Program-made: the position numbers and the translations under genes
From: Bacteroidia bacterium
GTDB lineage: Bacteria > Bacteroidota > Bacteroidia > UKL13-3
DNA length: 64,000 nt
NCBI GenBank assembly: GCA_014376805.1
Contig: JACMQU010000117.1
Coordinates: forward strand, 1 to 64,000
Direction of reading: 5' to 3'
The notes under the pieces: model-generated
Seen by the model: only the letters and a program-made list of their open reading frames with translations
Database searches by the model: none
What the model was told of the DNA's origin: nothing
In this document: piece after piece, positions 1-10,623 of the stretch
Position numbering within the stretch: the stretch's first letter is position 1
How the letters are laid out: the number at the start of each line of letters is the position of its first letter

Positions 1-3000
1 AAGCCTGGTAAATAATAACTGTCCGCTTGTATTGGTAACGCGTATGCTTCCACTGTTTGAACTAATAACTTTTATAGGAACCTGAGACATGTTTGCAGTG
101 CTTCTGAAGTGCGTGGTTTTGCCATTTATAGTATAGTCATATTCAAGCACTTTATTATCAGAAAATTTGCCGGTAAGTTTTGCTATGGCCATTAATGAAT
201 AGGCTGTTGTTTGTGTACTCATCCACATATCACTTGCAAGTTGTTTGCTAATTGTTTTTAATAAGCCCAATGCTTTTGTTTTTTCATCCAACAATATTAA
301 GGTTTCCAACATCATCGCTTCATCTCGTTCGGCTGAACCATAAGTGTACATATAATAAGTGTTGGTGGTATATTGATTTGTAGCTATCATTTTTTCGGCG
401 TTTATTAATGCATGTGCAATGTCTTTGTTGCCGCAAATAACATATGTTGCCGCTAGCCTCCATCGTGCAGCAGAACTGAGCGTATGCGATTCTTTTAAAC
501 GATTCATAGCACCTAATTCCGGGGCTTTGGCAAGTGCAAGGGTGTATAAACGGTATGCCTGCACCTGGTCGTTATTCCACTGCGATGATTGTGTCCATGA
601 TGAGGCTTTATTGCGCTGATATTTTTTCCAGTTGGCCAAAAAATTAACAGGTAATGCATAGCCTTCGTTTTGTGCTTCTATCATAAAGTGTCCGGCATAA
701 CTCGTTGCCCATTCGTCCGCATTTTGTTCCCCCGGCCAGTATCCCATACCTCCTTCAGAAGTTTGAAAGAGCCTTAATTTTTGAATGCCTGCTTTTACAT
801 TTAGTTCAATCTCTTGTTTCCATCCTTCATTCAGATCCAGTAATTTATTTAACGATAACTGAGGGAATACAGCCGAAGTAGTTTGCTCTACACAACCATG
901 CGGATACTGAATTAAATAGCGCAACCTGTTTTCTAAATTGATGGGTGGAATACCCGACACTTCCAGAACTGCTGTATTGGTGCCGGCCATACCGGGTGGT
1001 GTATATTTCGTCTCCCATGTTTTATTTGCTTCAACAGTTCCTTCATAATAATTACTTGCATAAGGATTGGGGTTCCTTACATCTAATTCCACTTCATAAA
1101 ATGCTTTTTCAGCACCGGCGCTTACCATCACTTTTACTTTTGCAATGCCTAAAATACTTCTTACTTTCAGGTCAAAATCTATTACCTCATCGCCGGGCTT
1201 TGTAAAACTGATAGTTTTTGTTGAACCGCCCAAAACCTGCACCAAATTATTCCCTGTAACTTCCACCTTCACCTGTTTAATTTTGTCCTCCATTGCAAAT
1301 ACATTAACAGGTAATTTAACAATTTCACCGGAACGTAATACTCGTGGTAATGTTGCCAATACCATCAATGGTTTTTTAACAGGCACTGCTTTCTCCGCAA
1401 AACCATAAGCACCTTCATAACCTGCAACTAACATTACACGCACTGAACCCACATAGTTTTCAATGTTAATGGTGTGTTGAGTCGACTTGCCTGCCTCTAA
1501 ATTCAGTGGGCCTATAAATTTTACAACAGGTTTAAAACGCTTTGCTTTATTGGCTCCCGATTTCCTGTTTATACCTTCATCGCCACCAATTGATAATATG
1601 CGGTTAAACTGTGTTCCAAATGCGCCCATTACAAAATCAAACATATCCCAGGTTTTAACTCCAAGGGCTTCGCGTGCGTAAAAACTTGTATGTGGGTCGG
1701 GTGTCTTAAAACGTGTCAGGTCAAGCAATCCTTCATCAACAATAGCAAGTGTATATGTCATTGCTTTTCCACTACCTTCGCTCACTGTAAGGGTGTTCAG
1801 TTGGTCAGGTCTTATTTGGTTAGCCATCGTTAATACAGGTACAAGTTTAGTTGTGGGATCTTCCACTTTAACAGGCATCATGCCATACATACGAATAGGC
1901 AAATCGTTGATTGTTTGTGCGTGGGGCTGAACCAATGTGATATGAGCATATACATTAGGCAGCATGCTTTTTGTGATTTTAAATGAATAACTTGTTTGAC
2001 CTTCCCTGGCTTCAATCCAGTGTGTTTCCAATACCTCAGAGCCAGATTCAATACTTAACAAAGCTCGACCGGCTTTAGGCGTAGGCATGTTTAAGCTGGC
2101 AGTTTCACCAACGCGATACACTGTTTTATTCATGCTAAAAGTTAACATAGCTGCTTCAATTGGGTTATCCCTGTTAGCTCTCCCGGCCCATCCCGGCCAA
2201 TCCATGTAAAACACTTTAGCCGTTGAGTGCCCGTCTTCATCGGTTACTTTTAACAGGTATCTTCCCCACTCGGGATAGTTAACTTTGAAATTAAACCTGC
2301 CTGTTCCATTTACTAAATTAATTTCCTGTTGTTGCAAACTTTTATATTCTTCATTTTGAGAATAGGAGCTTAAATCTTCTGTTGATCTGTCCCACCACCA
2401 GCGCCAGTTAACTTTATACAATTGCGCAGTTACGCTTCTTGAACCCTGAATTAAAGCACCTTCGGGGTTTACACATACTATCTGAACCGATTGCATGGTA
2501 TCGGTTAAAAGCATGCCCCTTGCATTATCACCCGTAGGAATTTTGATTCCAACATAAGCAGTATATGGATTATATGGAATAGAAAATCGATCAATGCTAA
2601 AGCTCCCTCCGGGTTCAAAAACTTTGGTAATAAAATTAGCATTGAGCTTCCCTGCAGGACTATTTTTAAAGGCGAGATCCATGTTTAAATTAGCTTCCCC
2701 ATTTTCATCCAGGCGGCCTTCAAAAACTGTTCTTACGTCCGATTCAAATTTTTTTGTCGGGTCATCAAAATCATATTCCGGATACCGTTTAAAAATTGTT
2801 GTTGCCGGTGTTAATGTGGCTTCAACTTTAGCGTTCAAACCATCGGCAATAGCACCATGTAACCAACGCGATTTAAGGGTGGTGGTAATTTTGTCGTTTT
2901 TTGTAAGATACGGTTTGTCAAAATTCAGCTCTATTTTTAAGCGATTTGGCATTACTGTTTCTATTCTTATATTTTTTTGAAAAGTAATACCACCTACTTT

Positions 3001-5154
3001 AATTTTGGCCTGCCAGATACCGGTTGGGGCATCCACATCGGTACATGTTCTAAAGCTGTAAAACCCATTAAGCGATGCGCTTTGAATATGCCTTTTATAT
3101 AAACTGCTATTGGGATCAAACAGCTCAAACGAAACAGGATGCATGGCCGGCAGTGTTTTATTCCGGTCTTCCAGAATAAAGGTGAGGTATAATGAATCGT
3201 CCGGCCTCCATACACCGCGTTCGCCATATATAAAACCTTTCAATCCTTTTTGTACTACATCTCCAGAAACATCAAACTGGCTTATGGGTAATGATGAACC
3301 CTCATCTAATTTTAAATAGGCTCGCTGATCCTTTAATTTGGCAATTGCAAGAAAAGGTTTTCGTTCTGTTAAAATCTTTACTAATCCCTCATTATCTGTA
3401 GTTGCAGTAGTTATTACCTGTTGCTGATAATCGAGCAATTCAATGGAAACACCGCTTACTGTTTGTGTGGTTACTAAATTTGTAACCGCAAATAAATATT
3501 CTTTGCCCGAACCCTTCTTTGCTATAATACCAAGGTCTGAGGCCATAACATTTCTGGTAACCCATCTCGCACTGGTAAAGTAAGAATTGTGGCAGGGGTT
3601 ATCCCGCTCATTCCAATTATAAGCTGAACCGTAATTGCCTTCATATTCATCCCAGTAACTTTCTTCATTCAAATTCTCTTCATCCCAGTTCTCTTCATCT
3701 ATAACCTGCATTCCTTCCTCTTTAACTGTTGCTTGTTTGTCGTTGTCGCAACTGTATAAAGAATATGCTTTTTTGAAAGTTATTTTAACCTGGTAGATCG
3801 CTCCTTGTTCAGCTTTTATCATGTCGTCAAGATCAATGGCAAAATGATTCGACTTGTGTAAATCTGTTAGTTTATCCGTATCTAATCGAATTGTTTTTTT
3901 TACCAGTGGTCTTCCAACCCTTACCAATTGATTAGATCCATTCATATCATTTACCTGGAAGAACTGGGCGATATTATTTTCATATATTTTTATTATGGTA
4001 ACATCAACTGCATTTAATCCAACAGCTTCAAAAGGTAAAATAAGTTTATTGCTTGCTGGCATAATTACCCCTTTACCTAAAAACTTCACCGCTGGTAAAA
4101 GGTCGGCAAAATCAAGATCAAATGATTGTGTATGTTTATGTTTAAAACCCAGTACGTTTTGAATGCCCTGCATAACATTTAAACGATGCGAACCCTTTAA
4201 GTTAATACCGGGATAGCATTTAACCTGGTTTCCATCAATTGTAAATTTTATATCAATATTATTTGTTGTAGCCGTATGGGTTAATTTGTCAAAATGAATA
4301 AGTCCGGTTAAGTCCTGGCTCGTTAAAATAGGATCAGAAAAATACAGGGAAATATATTGTGCTCCATCATACACCACTTTTACGCCCATCACTTTAAAAT
4401 CGCCTAATGCCGGTATCTCTACTTTGTGTTCACCTTTAACGTTAATACCCAATGGTTTGCCTTCCCATTTTATAAGCAGTTCGCCTGCTGTTGTTTTTCT
4501 AACTATACTGTCTATTATATAACGGTGTGTACGTTTATCTGCTGCATGTTCCCATTTAATATGAAAACGATTTCCTTCCTGTACAGCAAGTAATAATTCT
4601 TCGGTTTTTTTATCCTCTTCTGTATCTGCGGTAAGTAAGGTGCCGCTTATTCTTTGATATATTTGCCGGATAGGATCAATCGATTCAAATATTGGATACG
4701 ACACTTCAACTGATTGCGGAATAATGGAAAATTGGAATGGAAATTCTTCAAGTTCTTCCGGAACAACTAAAATGCGTTTCAATAAAAATACACCTTCATA
4801 TTTTTCGCCTGAAACCATCGGTTTTTCAGGCTTAAATTCAATGGTAGAAGCATCAATCCATTTAGCTTCTCCTTTAATTTTAGGGCTGAACTCAAACACC
4901 TCTGCTATGGACCCAACCTTGCTGCTATCTGCAAAATTACCTGCAAAATGTATTCTAATCCTTGCATCGCGGGAAATTATTCCTGCAGTATGTGCACTGA
5001 TATAACTTGCAAATGCCGGGTTTATTCTATCCTGTTTTTTATGGGCTGAACGAGAGGTGAAAAAATAAATAATTCCTATTATTGCGGCTATACTGATAGC
5101 CATAAAAATGGTTTTGGTGCTAAATTTTTTAGCAGGAGGGTTGGGGTTATTCAT
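1..5154 (-). CDS. Alpha-2-macroglobulin family protein (YfaS-like), C-terminus off window
   Basis: Open from an ATG at 5154-5152 to the window edge, 1,718 codons without a stop. Residues about 15-35 form one hydrophobic segment after a basic N-terminus, so it looks membrane-anchored; I see no lipobox cysteine. A YfaS-type macroglobulin segment reading IYGERGVWRPDDSLYL lies near residue 640, an acidic Trp/Tyr-rich stretch ending WNERDNPC near 500-520, and the thioester-type motif HGCVEQTT has Cys1421 and Gln1424. The family is thought to trap periplasmic or surface proteases by a bait region and an internal thioester. The canonical motif is CGEQ or CLEQ; CVEQ keeps the Cys and Gln. A PbpC-type partner, if any, would be beyond the left edge. 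Gene family is secure; the exact target is unknown. Confidence 0.93.
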   Translation of the reverse strand, partial: MNNPNPPAKKFSTKTIFMAISIAAIIGIIYFFTSRSAHKKQDRINPAFASYISAHTAGIISRDARIRIHFAGNFADSSKVGSIAEVFEFSPKIKGEAKWIDASTIEFKPEKPMVSGEKYEGVFLLKRILVVPEELEEFPFQFSIIPQSVEVSYPIFESIDPIRQIYQRISGTLLTADTEEDKKTEELLLAVQEGNRFHIKWEHAADKRTHRYIIDSIVRKTTAGELLIKWEGKPLGINVKGEHKVEIPALGDFKVMGVKVVYDGAQYISLYFSDPILTSQDLTGLIHFDKLTHTATTNNIDIKFTIDGNQVKCYPGINLKGSHRLNVMQGIQNVLGFKHKHTQSFDLDFADLLPAVKFLGKGVIMPASNKLILPFEAVGLNAVDVTIIKIYENNIAQFFQVNDMNGSNQLVRVGRPLVKKTIRLDTDKLTDLHKSNHFAIDLDDMIKAEQGAIYQVKITFKKAYSLYSCDNDKQATVKEEGMQVIDEENWDEENLNEESYWDEYEGNYGSAYNWNERDNPCHNSYFTSARWVTRNVMASDLGIIAKKGSGKEYLFAVTNLVTTQTVSGVSIELLDYQQQVITTATTDNEGLVKILTERKPFLAIAKLKDQRAYLKLDEGSSLPISQFDVSGDVVQKGLKGFIYGERGVWRPDDSLYLTFILEDRNKTLPAMHPVSFELFDPNSSLYKRHIQSASLNGFYSFRTCTDVDAPTGIWQAKIKVGGITFQKNIRIETVMPNRLKIELNFDKPYLTKNDKITTTLKSRWLHGAIADGLNAKVEATLTPATTIFKRYPEYDFDDPTKKFESDVRTVFEGRLDENGEANLNMDLAFKNSPAGKLNANFITKVFEPGGSFSIDRFSIPYNPYTAYVGIKIPTGDNARGMLLTDTMQSVQIVCVNPEGALIQGSRSVTAQLYKVNWRWWWDRSTEDLSSYSQNEEYKSLQQQEINLVNGTGRFNFKVNYPEWGRYLLKVTDEDGHSTAKVFYMDWPGWAGRANRDNPIEAAMLTFSMNKTVYRVGETASLNMPTPKAGRALLSIESGSEVLETHWIEAREGQTSYSFKITKSMLPNVYAHITLVQPHAQTINDLPIRMYGMMPVKVEDPTTKLVPVLTMANQIRPDQLNTLTVSEGSGKAMTYTLAIVDEGLLDLTRFKTPDPHTSFYAREALGVKTWDMFDFVMGAFGTQFNRILSIGGDEGINRKSGANKAKRFKPVVKFIGPLNLEAGKSTQHTINIENYVGSVRVMLVAGYEGAYGFAEKAVPVKKPLMVLATLPRVLRSGEIVKLPVNVFAMEDKIKQVKVEVTGNNLVQVLGGSTKTISFTKPGDEVIDFDLKVRSILGIAKVKVMVSAGAEKAFYEVELDVRNPNPYASNYYEGTVEANKTWETKYTPPGMAGTNTAVLEVSGIPPINLENRLRYLIQYPHGCVEQTTSAVFPQLSLNKLLDLNEGWKQEIELNVKAGIQKLRLFQTSEGGMGYWPGEQNADEWATSYAGHFMIEAQNEGYALPVNFLANWKKYQRNKASSWTQSSQWNNDQVQAYRLYTLALAKAPELGAMNRLKESHTLSSAARWRLAATYVICGNKDIAHALINAEKMIATNQYTTNTYYMYTYGSAERDEAMMLETLILLDEKTKALGLLKTISKQLASDMWMSTQTTAYSLMAIAKLTGKFSDNKVLEYDYTINGKTTHFRSTANMSQVPIKVISSNSGSIRVTNTSGQLLFTRL

Positions 5155-5512
5155 AGTGGTTATTGCTCTTGATTTTTAGAACAAGTAACAAAAATTATTT
5201 TGAACTTTGAAAAGAGAAAAATCAGGATGATGACTAGAACAATCTTTTCAACTTATTTTAAAAGAAAAAAATATAATAAAGGGAACTTCTATGGCTTAGA
5301 TTACTGCACTTTTGGTTCAGGAAAATAAATAATATTTACTGGATTTTTTTATCAACAGGCGCTTTGGCTTCTACTTTATAGAACTCTTAGGGCAGTGTTA
5401 TCGTTCTTCTCTAATGAATTTTAAATGGATAAACTTTCTTTCTGTAATAATAGAAATTTTATGTGTTTTATCCTTTTGACTAACCCTTTGCACACACTCT
5501 TTTTTATTTAAT
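5155..5512. other. Gene-free interval
   Basis: AT-rich spacer between the end of the jet operon and the start of the alpha-2-macroglobulin gene. It should hold the macroglobulin promoter, but I do not see a clean TTTG/TAnnTTTG pair, nor a convincing terminator hairpin for the jet operon. Confidence 0.5.
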
Positions 5513-6364
5513 CTACTTAATTATAAAAAACTCCTGATCTAAACCTTTTTTATGTTTGTGAATTGATTTAATCAACTCCAGTATATTGGCATCTATAATT
5601 TTGTTAAAATTAAAATTTATTTTTTGTTCATCATAGCGCTTTTTACTCCCTGCGGTTTTAATTAATTTTTCTATGTTTACAGGGGTAAAAAATTTTGCTT
5701 TGTTTGGGAGATGCCTTTTGAACTCATTTATATATATGCCTATTCCGGCAAAATCAAAGTCGCCAAAGTGTAAGTAATTGTTAGGTATAATTTGCAGCCA
5801 TTTAATTAAGTCCTTACTTTGGTTCTGCGGATAACGGCTTACAAAAAGAGGCTTGATATGTTGAAACAAATGAAGCTGTTTATGGATGAGTCTAAAGTTT
5901 TCAGCATTCTCTATTCCTACAATAGTAACGTCTGGTTCGGGCATAAAATTTTCAAAATCAGATATAAAATGAAAAGTTCCGCTGGCTGGGTTAAGTATAT
6001 ATGGCTGTCCGTTTAATAAAGTATTTAAAGGCATATAAGTGTTCACTAAAAAACCTTTGAAGGTTCTAACTGATTTCAGTTTAGAATCGGTGGCAATGGA
6101 TACTAAATCTGCCCTAATTAAATCTGTGCTTTTTAGAATTTCAATGTAGGTGTATAGATCATTAATGCCAAAATGGTTTTTTAAATAAAATTGCAGTTGT
6201 TGTTTATCGGCAATCTGAATTGTGCTTTTAATTTTACCGGGCTTATGGATAATTCCTTCAGATAATAAATCTCTAATAATTGCATGCTTTAGTTTGCTTG
6301 CAGGTATCTTTTCTCCACCGTTTAGTAACAGAAGTTTTTCGGCAATATTTAAAGGCAGTTTCAT
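5513..6364 (-). CDS. jetD: Wadjet JetD / MksG-like nuclease subunit (Toprim fold)
   Basis: 283 residues, last gene of a four-gene operon; its ATG overlaps the jetC stop by four bases (6361-6364). JetD/MksG is the Toprim (topoisomerase VI A-like) subunit that cuts the plasmid after the SMC motor has extruded it. The residues expected for a Toprim centre are present: Glu152 in VGIENAENF and Asp202/Asp204 in HFGDFDFAGIGIY. A C-terminal LDQEFF (Glu278) resembles the conserved LEQE end of the family. The N-terminal part (1-120) would be the DUF3322-type arm. No truncation is visible. Assignment rests on the motifs, size and especially on the gene order with jetA, jetB and jetC. Confidence 0.85.
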   Translation of the reverse strand: MKLPLNIAEKLLLLNGGEKIPASKLKHAIIRDLLSEGIIHKPGKIKSTIQIADKQQLQFYLKNHFGINDLYTYIEILKSTDLIRADLVSIATDSKLKSVRTFKGFLVNTYMPLNTLLNGQPYILNPASGTFHFISDFENFMPEPDVTIVGIENAENFRLIHKQLHLFQHIKPLFVSRYPQNQSKDLIKWLQIIPNNYLHFGDFDFAGIGIYINEFKRHLPNKAKFFTPVNIEKLIKTAGSKKRYDEQKINFNFNKIIDANILELIKSIHKHKKGLDQEFFIIK

Positions 6365-9300
6365 TGCCGTTCTCTATTATTAGTGATTAAACGATTAATG
6401 ATTGTTACACTCTTATCATCCTTTGCTAACTTATAAGTGTACCTGTATGCAAGTGCATCAAAAGATTGCGGTGAGCTGTTTATCAGATTTATATTTCTGT
6501 CGTTAGCAAATTTTAAAATGCCCCTAACGTTTGTGGGATGAAGTTTTCCAATTTCATCCATCATACAATGAAGCCTGAAATCTTTAAATCTGTTTTTTGT
6601 TGCGCCTTCCTTAAAAACATTTAAAAGCATAATGTTTATCATCGCTTTTACTAAAACATCCGTTCCATCAGAGCCAACATTGGCCAGATTCTGCACCCAG
6701 TTTGTGTCGTTGTCATTCTCAACAATTTTAAATTCTAATTCAAATGAATCAGAAAGATGAATGTCGTTGTGTTTGTAATTTGAGATTTCTTTCACCAATA
6801 AAGACAATAACCCTACCGCTTTTTTATTTTTCGTTTCTCTCGTTTGCTCGTTGTTTGAAAACAAATTCGCTTCCCCTAAATCATTTATATTTTCATCATT
6901 AAACTTTTTTATTTCCATCAAAAGATGAACAACTTTGTTTGCACTAAAAGCAACACGTAATTCTATACTTTTAATCACACCGGCAAAATTTCTTTTTACA
7001 AAATCTTTATTTATATCGCTGATTACTGTCCGTATTTCCCCTTCTTTTGAGAGCAGTTCTGTAGTTTCTTTGCCAACTTGTTTTATAATGTCGGCAAAAA
7101 GTTCATTCACTCTTTTCTCATAAAGTGATATTTTGTCTTCATCAATAAACTCTTTCAAGTCTTCTGCAAATTGAAAAAATTCAGACTGCTCTATTAGATT
7201 TAATTTAAACTTGAAAATATTCTGAGTATGAAAATTTCCATTAAATTTATTAATTGCTTCCTGTAATTCTCTGTATCTGTCAATACCCTTGTAATGTGTA
7301 TTATTTAATTCTTCTATTAAAATTATGCAGCGTTTTTCTGTTCGGAATTCATCAGTTGGTTCAGCGGATAGATCCTTAATACTTTTATAACAATCGGTCA
7401 ATTCAAATAATTTATGCTTTTGCAGATCTTCTGCAATGTTTGCGAGTTGTTGCGCTATTACTAAAATCGTAGATTTAAGTATATCAATTTCAGCAATCAA
7501 CGTTAGTCTCTGCGTATGGTGTTTATCTTGCTCAATCCCCAACTGATTTTCAAAATTTGTTTTCTGGTTTTTAAAATGCTGCACCTTATCAAATAGTTGC
7601 TCTTTGTCGTATTTATATCTCTCTGTAATGGAAGTATTATTTCCAATAAATTCCAATTCAGTTGCTACTTCTGATATTTTTATTTCAAGGTTCAAAATCT
7701 TTTTTGTCTCTGCACCTTTATCGTTAAATTCTTTTTTCTGCTCCTCTTTCAGAATATTGATTTTTTTATGAGTATCAATTTTTTTATTCTGAACTTCAGA
7801 ATTTATTAAAGCAATTACTTCATCAACTTTCTTTTGTGCTGCATCTACATTGTTTTTTTTGTCTTTTTTCCTGTTTTCAATTTGCTTCTTACTTATGTTT
7901 TCAATACGATTAAATTCATTTTCAGCATTTAATTTTGCTTCACTTATGAGCTGTATTTCATGGTCAATTTTGTTTAAAGCCGATTGCTTATCACTTGCTG
8001 CTTTATTTATAAGTTCTTTAATGTTTACTTTTGCTTCATTCAGTTTTATTTTATGCTGTTCATTTATATATTCGTTATTGCGTATAACATCTTTACACTT
8101 GCTGATTTTTTGCTGGTATTTGCGCTTCAGGTTTTCTACATCATTACTCAATTGTTCTGCAAGCGTAATAATGTTCTTTTGTATACCGGTAGTATGGTTT
8201 TTTAATTCTGCTTTATCGTTTTCATAGTCAGAAACGGTTTTAACAGTTTTGTCTATTTCAGATAGATCTAAGCGGATTCCATAAAAATTAAAATCCGACG
8301 AAACTTTCTCAGGAGATAATCCCGACTTAAATAATATAGTATCTTCATCAATAACTTTCCCAATTGTCTTTTGCCAACCGGGATATTCTTTATTAAGCCA
8401 GCCGTAAAAAGAATTTTTACTATTTTCTAACTTATCGCTTATGGAAACAATTTGATCATCGATGCTGCTTATTTGCTGAATAAATTTTTCTCTCTTGTTG
8501 GAGGCAATTTCTTCAACTCTATCTTTCTCTATCTCCCATTGTTTTTTAAGGGTTACTTCTTCATCTGCTTTTAGCGTTATTTCATTCTCAGAAATTCTTA
8601 TTTTTTCTTCAAAATTATTTATATCATGCGTGTACTTTTCAATTTCAATTTCATAATAGCGCTTATGCTTTATTTCTGCTTTTGAAATTTGTAAATTATT
8701 AATGTTTTGCTTTTTTTCTTCCAGTAAATTTTTTGCAAATTGCAATTCTTCCAAATGTTGCTTTTTTATGTCTTCAACTAATTTGTCATATTCTTTTACA
8801 AGTTTTTCTTTTAGCTGAAATAAATTTTCATTTAAAATATTAATATCAGTTTGTTTTGCATTCTCAAAAGCTGACAATTGATTTGTAAGCTGATTTATTT
8901 GAGCTTCATATTTTTGTTTAATATCAATGAACCTGGCTTCCAGTACTTCCTTTTGACTGTTAAAGTCATCTCTTTCATTTTCCCGCTCTTTCTTTTTTGC
9001 AACTCTTTGAATAATGTTTTCAATAGTCAGGGAGATTCCATTTATATTTATGTTTTCATAAAGTTGATACTTTTCTTTTGCCTCTTTTATTTTACTTTCA
9101 TAAACACTTATTTCGGCAGTTATTTTATCTTTTTTTGTCTGAAATTTTTTATCAATTTCAGAAATTTTATTACCTAATTGAAATTTCTGAGCCTCTTCAC
9201 TTTGCAATTTTTCTGAAATTTTCGGTTGTTGATTTTTGATTTCATTAAATTGCCATACTAATGTCCTGGCCAATTGTTCTTTTTCCCTACTTAAAAATTT

Positions 9301-10062
9301 AATAGCTAAAAATATGGTAGCAACTGTTTCAGCCTGCTTACGAACTATTATTTCACCACTCTTTGTTCTATCAGTCCATTTTTTAATATCCGTAAGCTGA
9401 GTGTCGAAATCCTTGAGATGATGGGAATAGTTTGATAAGTCAATATTAATTTCCTCTTCATTTAAAGACTTAATGATGGTGTCTTTAATAAATTCACTTT
9501 CTACTTTATAATTTAGAAATACATGCTGAATTGCTCTTGGAATATTTTGATATTGTTTGCTTTCAAGAATTGAATATTTTCTGAACTCAGCACCCACACC
9601 TTGACTGTTGCCATAAAGTATATTTCTATAATCATCGTATTTGTCAATTTTTCTTGTATAACTTATTTCTTTTCCAAATGATAATTTCAGTTTATCCCAG
9701 GTTTCATTAGCCCTTCCTTCATTATTGATAAAATATTTTTTGTCATAATGGGTATCTATAAAACGGTAACATGCCCTGCCCTGTGATTTGAAAACCAGGA
9801 TGCAATAAGGTCCGGTTTCCCTTATCACTTCATAAATAATATAGGAGTCCTGATAAGGTAAATAGAATTCAACAAAGCTTTTTTTACCCACCGGAATTCC
9901 CAGTTTTTGTTGATTTGCATTATAGAAAAAAAGCAAAGCCCTGAGTAAAGTGCTTTTACCAACACCTTGCGTTCCTATAAAATGAACATTTCCATCCACA
10001 TTTATTTCTGAATACTTTATTGAAGCACTATTGATGAATATAATTTTACTCAGGTATCTCAT
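6361..10062 (-). CDS. jetC: Wadjet JetC / MksB-like SMC ATPase
   Basis: 1,233-residue SMC-type ATPase. Walker A is GTQGVGKST at residues 30-38, directly behind the N-terminus; a long Lys/Glu-rich coiled coil fills about 240-960; the signature-like segment VGSDGTDVLVKAMIN and Walker B CMMDEIGKL (Asp1169, Glu1170) follow near the C-terminus. This head, coiled-coil, head layout is that of MukB/MksB/JetC, the motor that extrudes DNA loops. It overlaps jetB by 17 bases and jetD by four, so translation is probably coupled. The gene is noticeably richer in A and T than the metabolic genes on either side, which fits horizontal transfer. Both ATPase motifs are intact. Confidence 0.88.
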   Translation of the reverse strand: MRYLSKIIFINSASIKYSEINVDGNVHFIGTQGVGKSTLLRALLFFYNANQQKLGIPVGKKSFVEFYLPYQDSYIIYEVIRETGPYCILVFKSQGRACYRFIDTHYDKKYFINNEGRANETWDKLKLSFGKEISYTRKIDKYDDYRNILYGNSQGVGAEFRKYSILESKQYQNIPRAIQHVFLNYKVESEFIKDTIIKSLNEEEINIDLSNYSHHLKDFDTQLTDIKKWTDRTKSGEIIVRKQAETVATIFLAIKFLSREKEQLARTLVWQFNEIKNQQPKISEKLQSEEAQKFQLGNKISEIDKKFQTKKDKITAEISVYESKIKEAKEKYQLYENININGISLTIENIIQRVAKKKERENERDDFNSQKEVLEARFIDIKQKYEAQINQLTNQLSAFENAKQTDINILNENLFQLKEKLVKEYDKLVEDIKKQHLEELQFAKNLLEEKKQNINNLQISKAEIKHKRYYEIEIEKYTHDINNFEEKIRISENEITLKADEEVTLKKQWEIEKDRVEEIASNKREKFIQQISSIDDQIVSISDKLENSKNSFYGWLNKEYPGWQKTIGKVIDEDTILFKSGLSPEKVSSDFNFYGIRLDLSEIDKTVKTVSDYENDKAELKNHTTGIQKNIITLAEQLSNDVENLKRKYQQKISKCKDVIRNNEYINEQHKIKLNEAKVNIKELINKAASDKQSALNKIDHEIQLISEAKLNAENEFNRIENISKKQIENRKKDKKNNVDAAQKKVDEVIALINSEVQNKKIDTHKKINILKEEQKKEFNDKGAETKKILNLEIKISEVATELEFIGNNTSITERYKYDKEQLFDKVQHFKNQKTNFENQLGIEQDKHHTQRLTLIAEIDILKSTILVIAQQLANIAEDLQKHKLFELTDCYKSIKDLSAEPTDEFRTEKRCIILIEELNNTHYKGIDRYRELQEAINKFNGNFHTQNIFKFKLNLIEQSEFFQFAEDLKEFIDEDKISLYEKRVNELFADIIKQVGKETTELLSKEGEIRTVISDINKDFVKRNFAGVIKSIELRVAFSANKVVHLLMEIKKFNDENINDLGEANLFSNNEQTRETKNKKAVGLLSLLVKEISNYKHNDIHLSDSFELEFKIVENDNDTNWVQNLANVGSDGTDVLVKAMINIMLLNVFKEGATKNRFKDFRLHCMMDEIGKLHPTNVRGILKFANDRNINLINSSPQSFDALAYRYTYKLAKDDKSVTIINRLITNNRERQ

Positions 10063-10621
10063 GTTTGGCGTCTTCTGATATGTTGATGGAAATTATTAAT
10101 TGTTCAAGGTAATTAAATGATGCCAGTACTTTATATTCATGCGAGATTAAGTTTTCAATTTCAATAAATTTATCTTTTTCAAGGTCATTTAAAATTTTTT
10201 CAATTATCTCATTAAACTTATCTTTTCCTGCGCTGTATCTTTTTAATGCCTCTAATTTAGTTTTCAATTCCGCATCTAAATTTAGTTTAACTAAAATGTC
10301 AGACGGAGTAAATCTAAAACCTGAGCAAAAGGAGCTGTCAAATGTTTTTAAGAAATCAAGAATATCTATCCATTTAAATGCTTGTTCAATTTTTCTTTCC
10401 AAATCAATTTTATTTTCAAGCCGCGAAAAATAATAATACTCATTTCCCTTTTCCAAAATGAAACTGATGTTTAAAAAGTAGTCATATAAATAATCAAAGT
10501 TTTGATCCTCTTCAATAACCGTATAAAGTTTTCGGATAAATTCATCATTACTGTTAGAGCAAATAAATTGCCCTCTGCTGAGTATTTCAAATATGGAAGC
10601 TGTTTGTTTAGGTATATTCAT
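10046..10621 (-). CDS. jetB: Wadjet JetB / MksE-like subunit
   Basis: 191 residues. The sequence alone is not diagnostic: a mixed helical small protein. It sits between the JetA-like and JetC-like genes with a 2-base gap upstream and a 17-base overlap downstream, exactly where JetB (the KITE winged-helix subunit that binds the kleisin) is found in Wadjet operons, and its size is right (JetB is usually about 180-250 residues). Function is therefore assigned by position; a structure prediction showing tandem winged helices would confirm it. Confidence 0.75.
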   Translation of the reverse strand: MNIPKQTASIFEILSRGQFICSNSNDEFIRKLYTVIEEDQNFDYLYDYFLNISFILEKGNEYYYFSRLENKIDLERKIEQAFKWIDILDFLKTFDSSFCSGFRFTPSDILVKLNLDAELKTKLEALKRYSAGKDKFNEIIEKILNDLEKDKFIEIENLISHEYKVLASFNYLEQLIISINISEDAKHEIPE

Positions 10622-10623
10622 TG

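Noticed and set aside
7850-8227. Long antisense frames inside jetC
   Set aside because: Phe/Ser/Leu-rich shadows of the Lys/Glu-rich coiled coil on the other strand.
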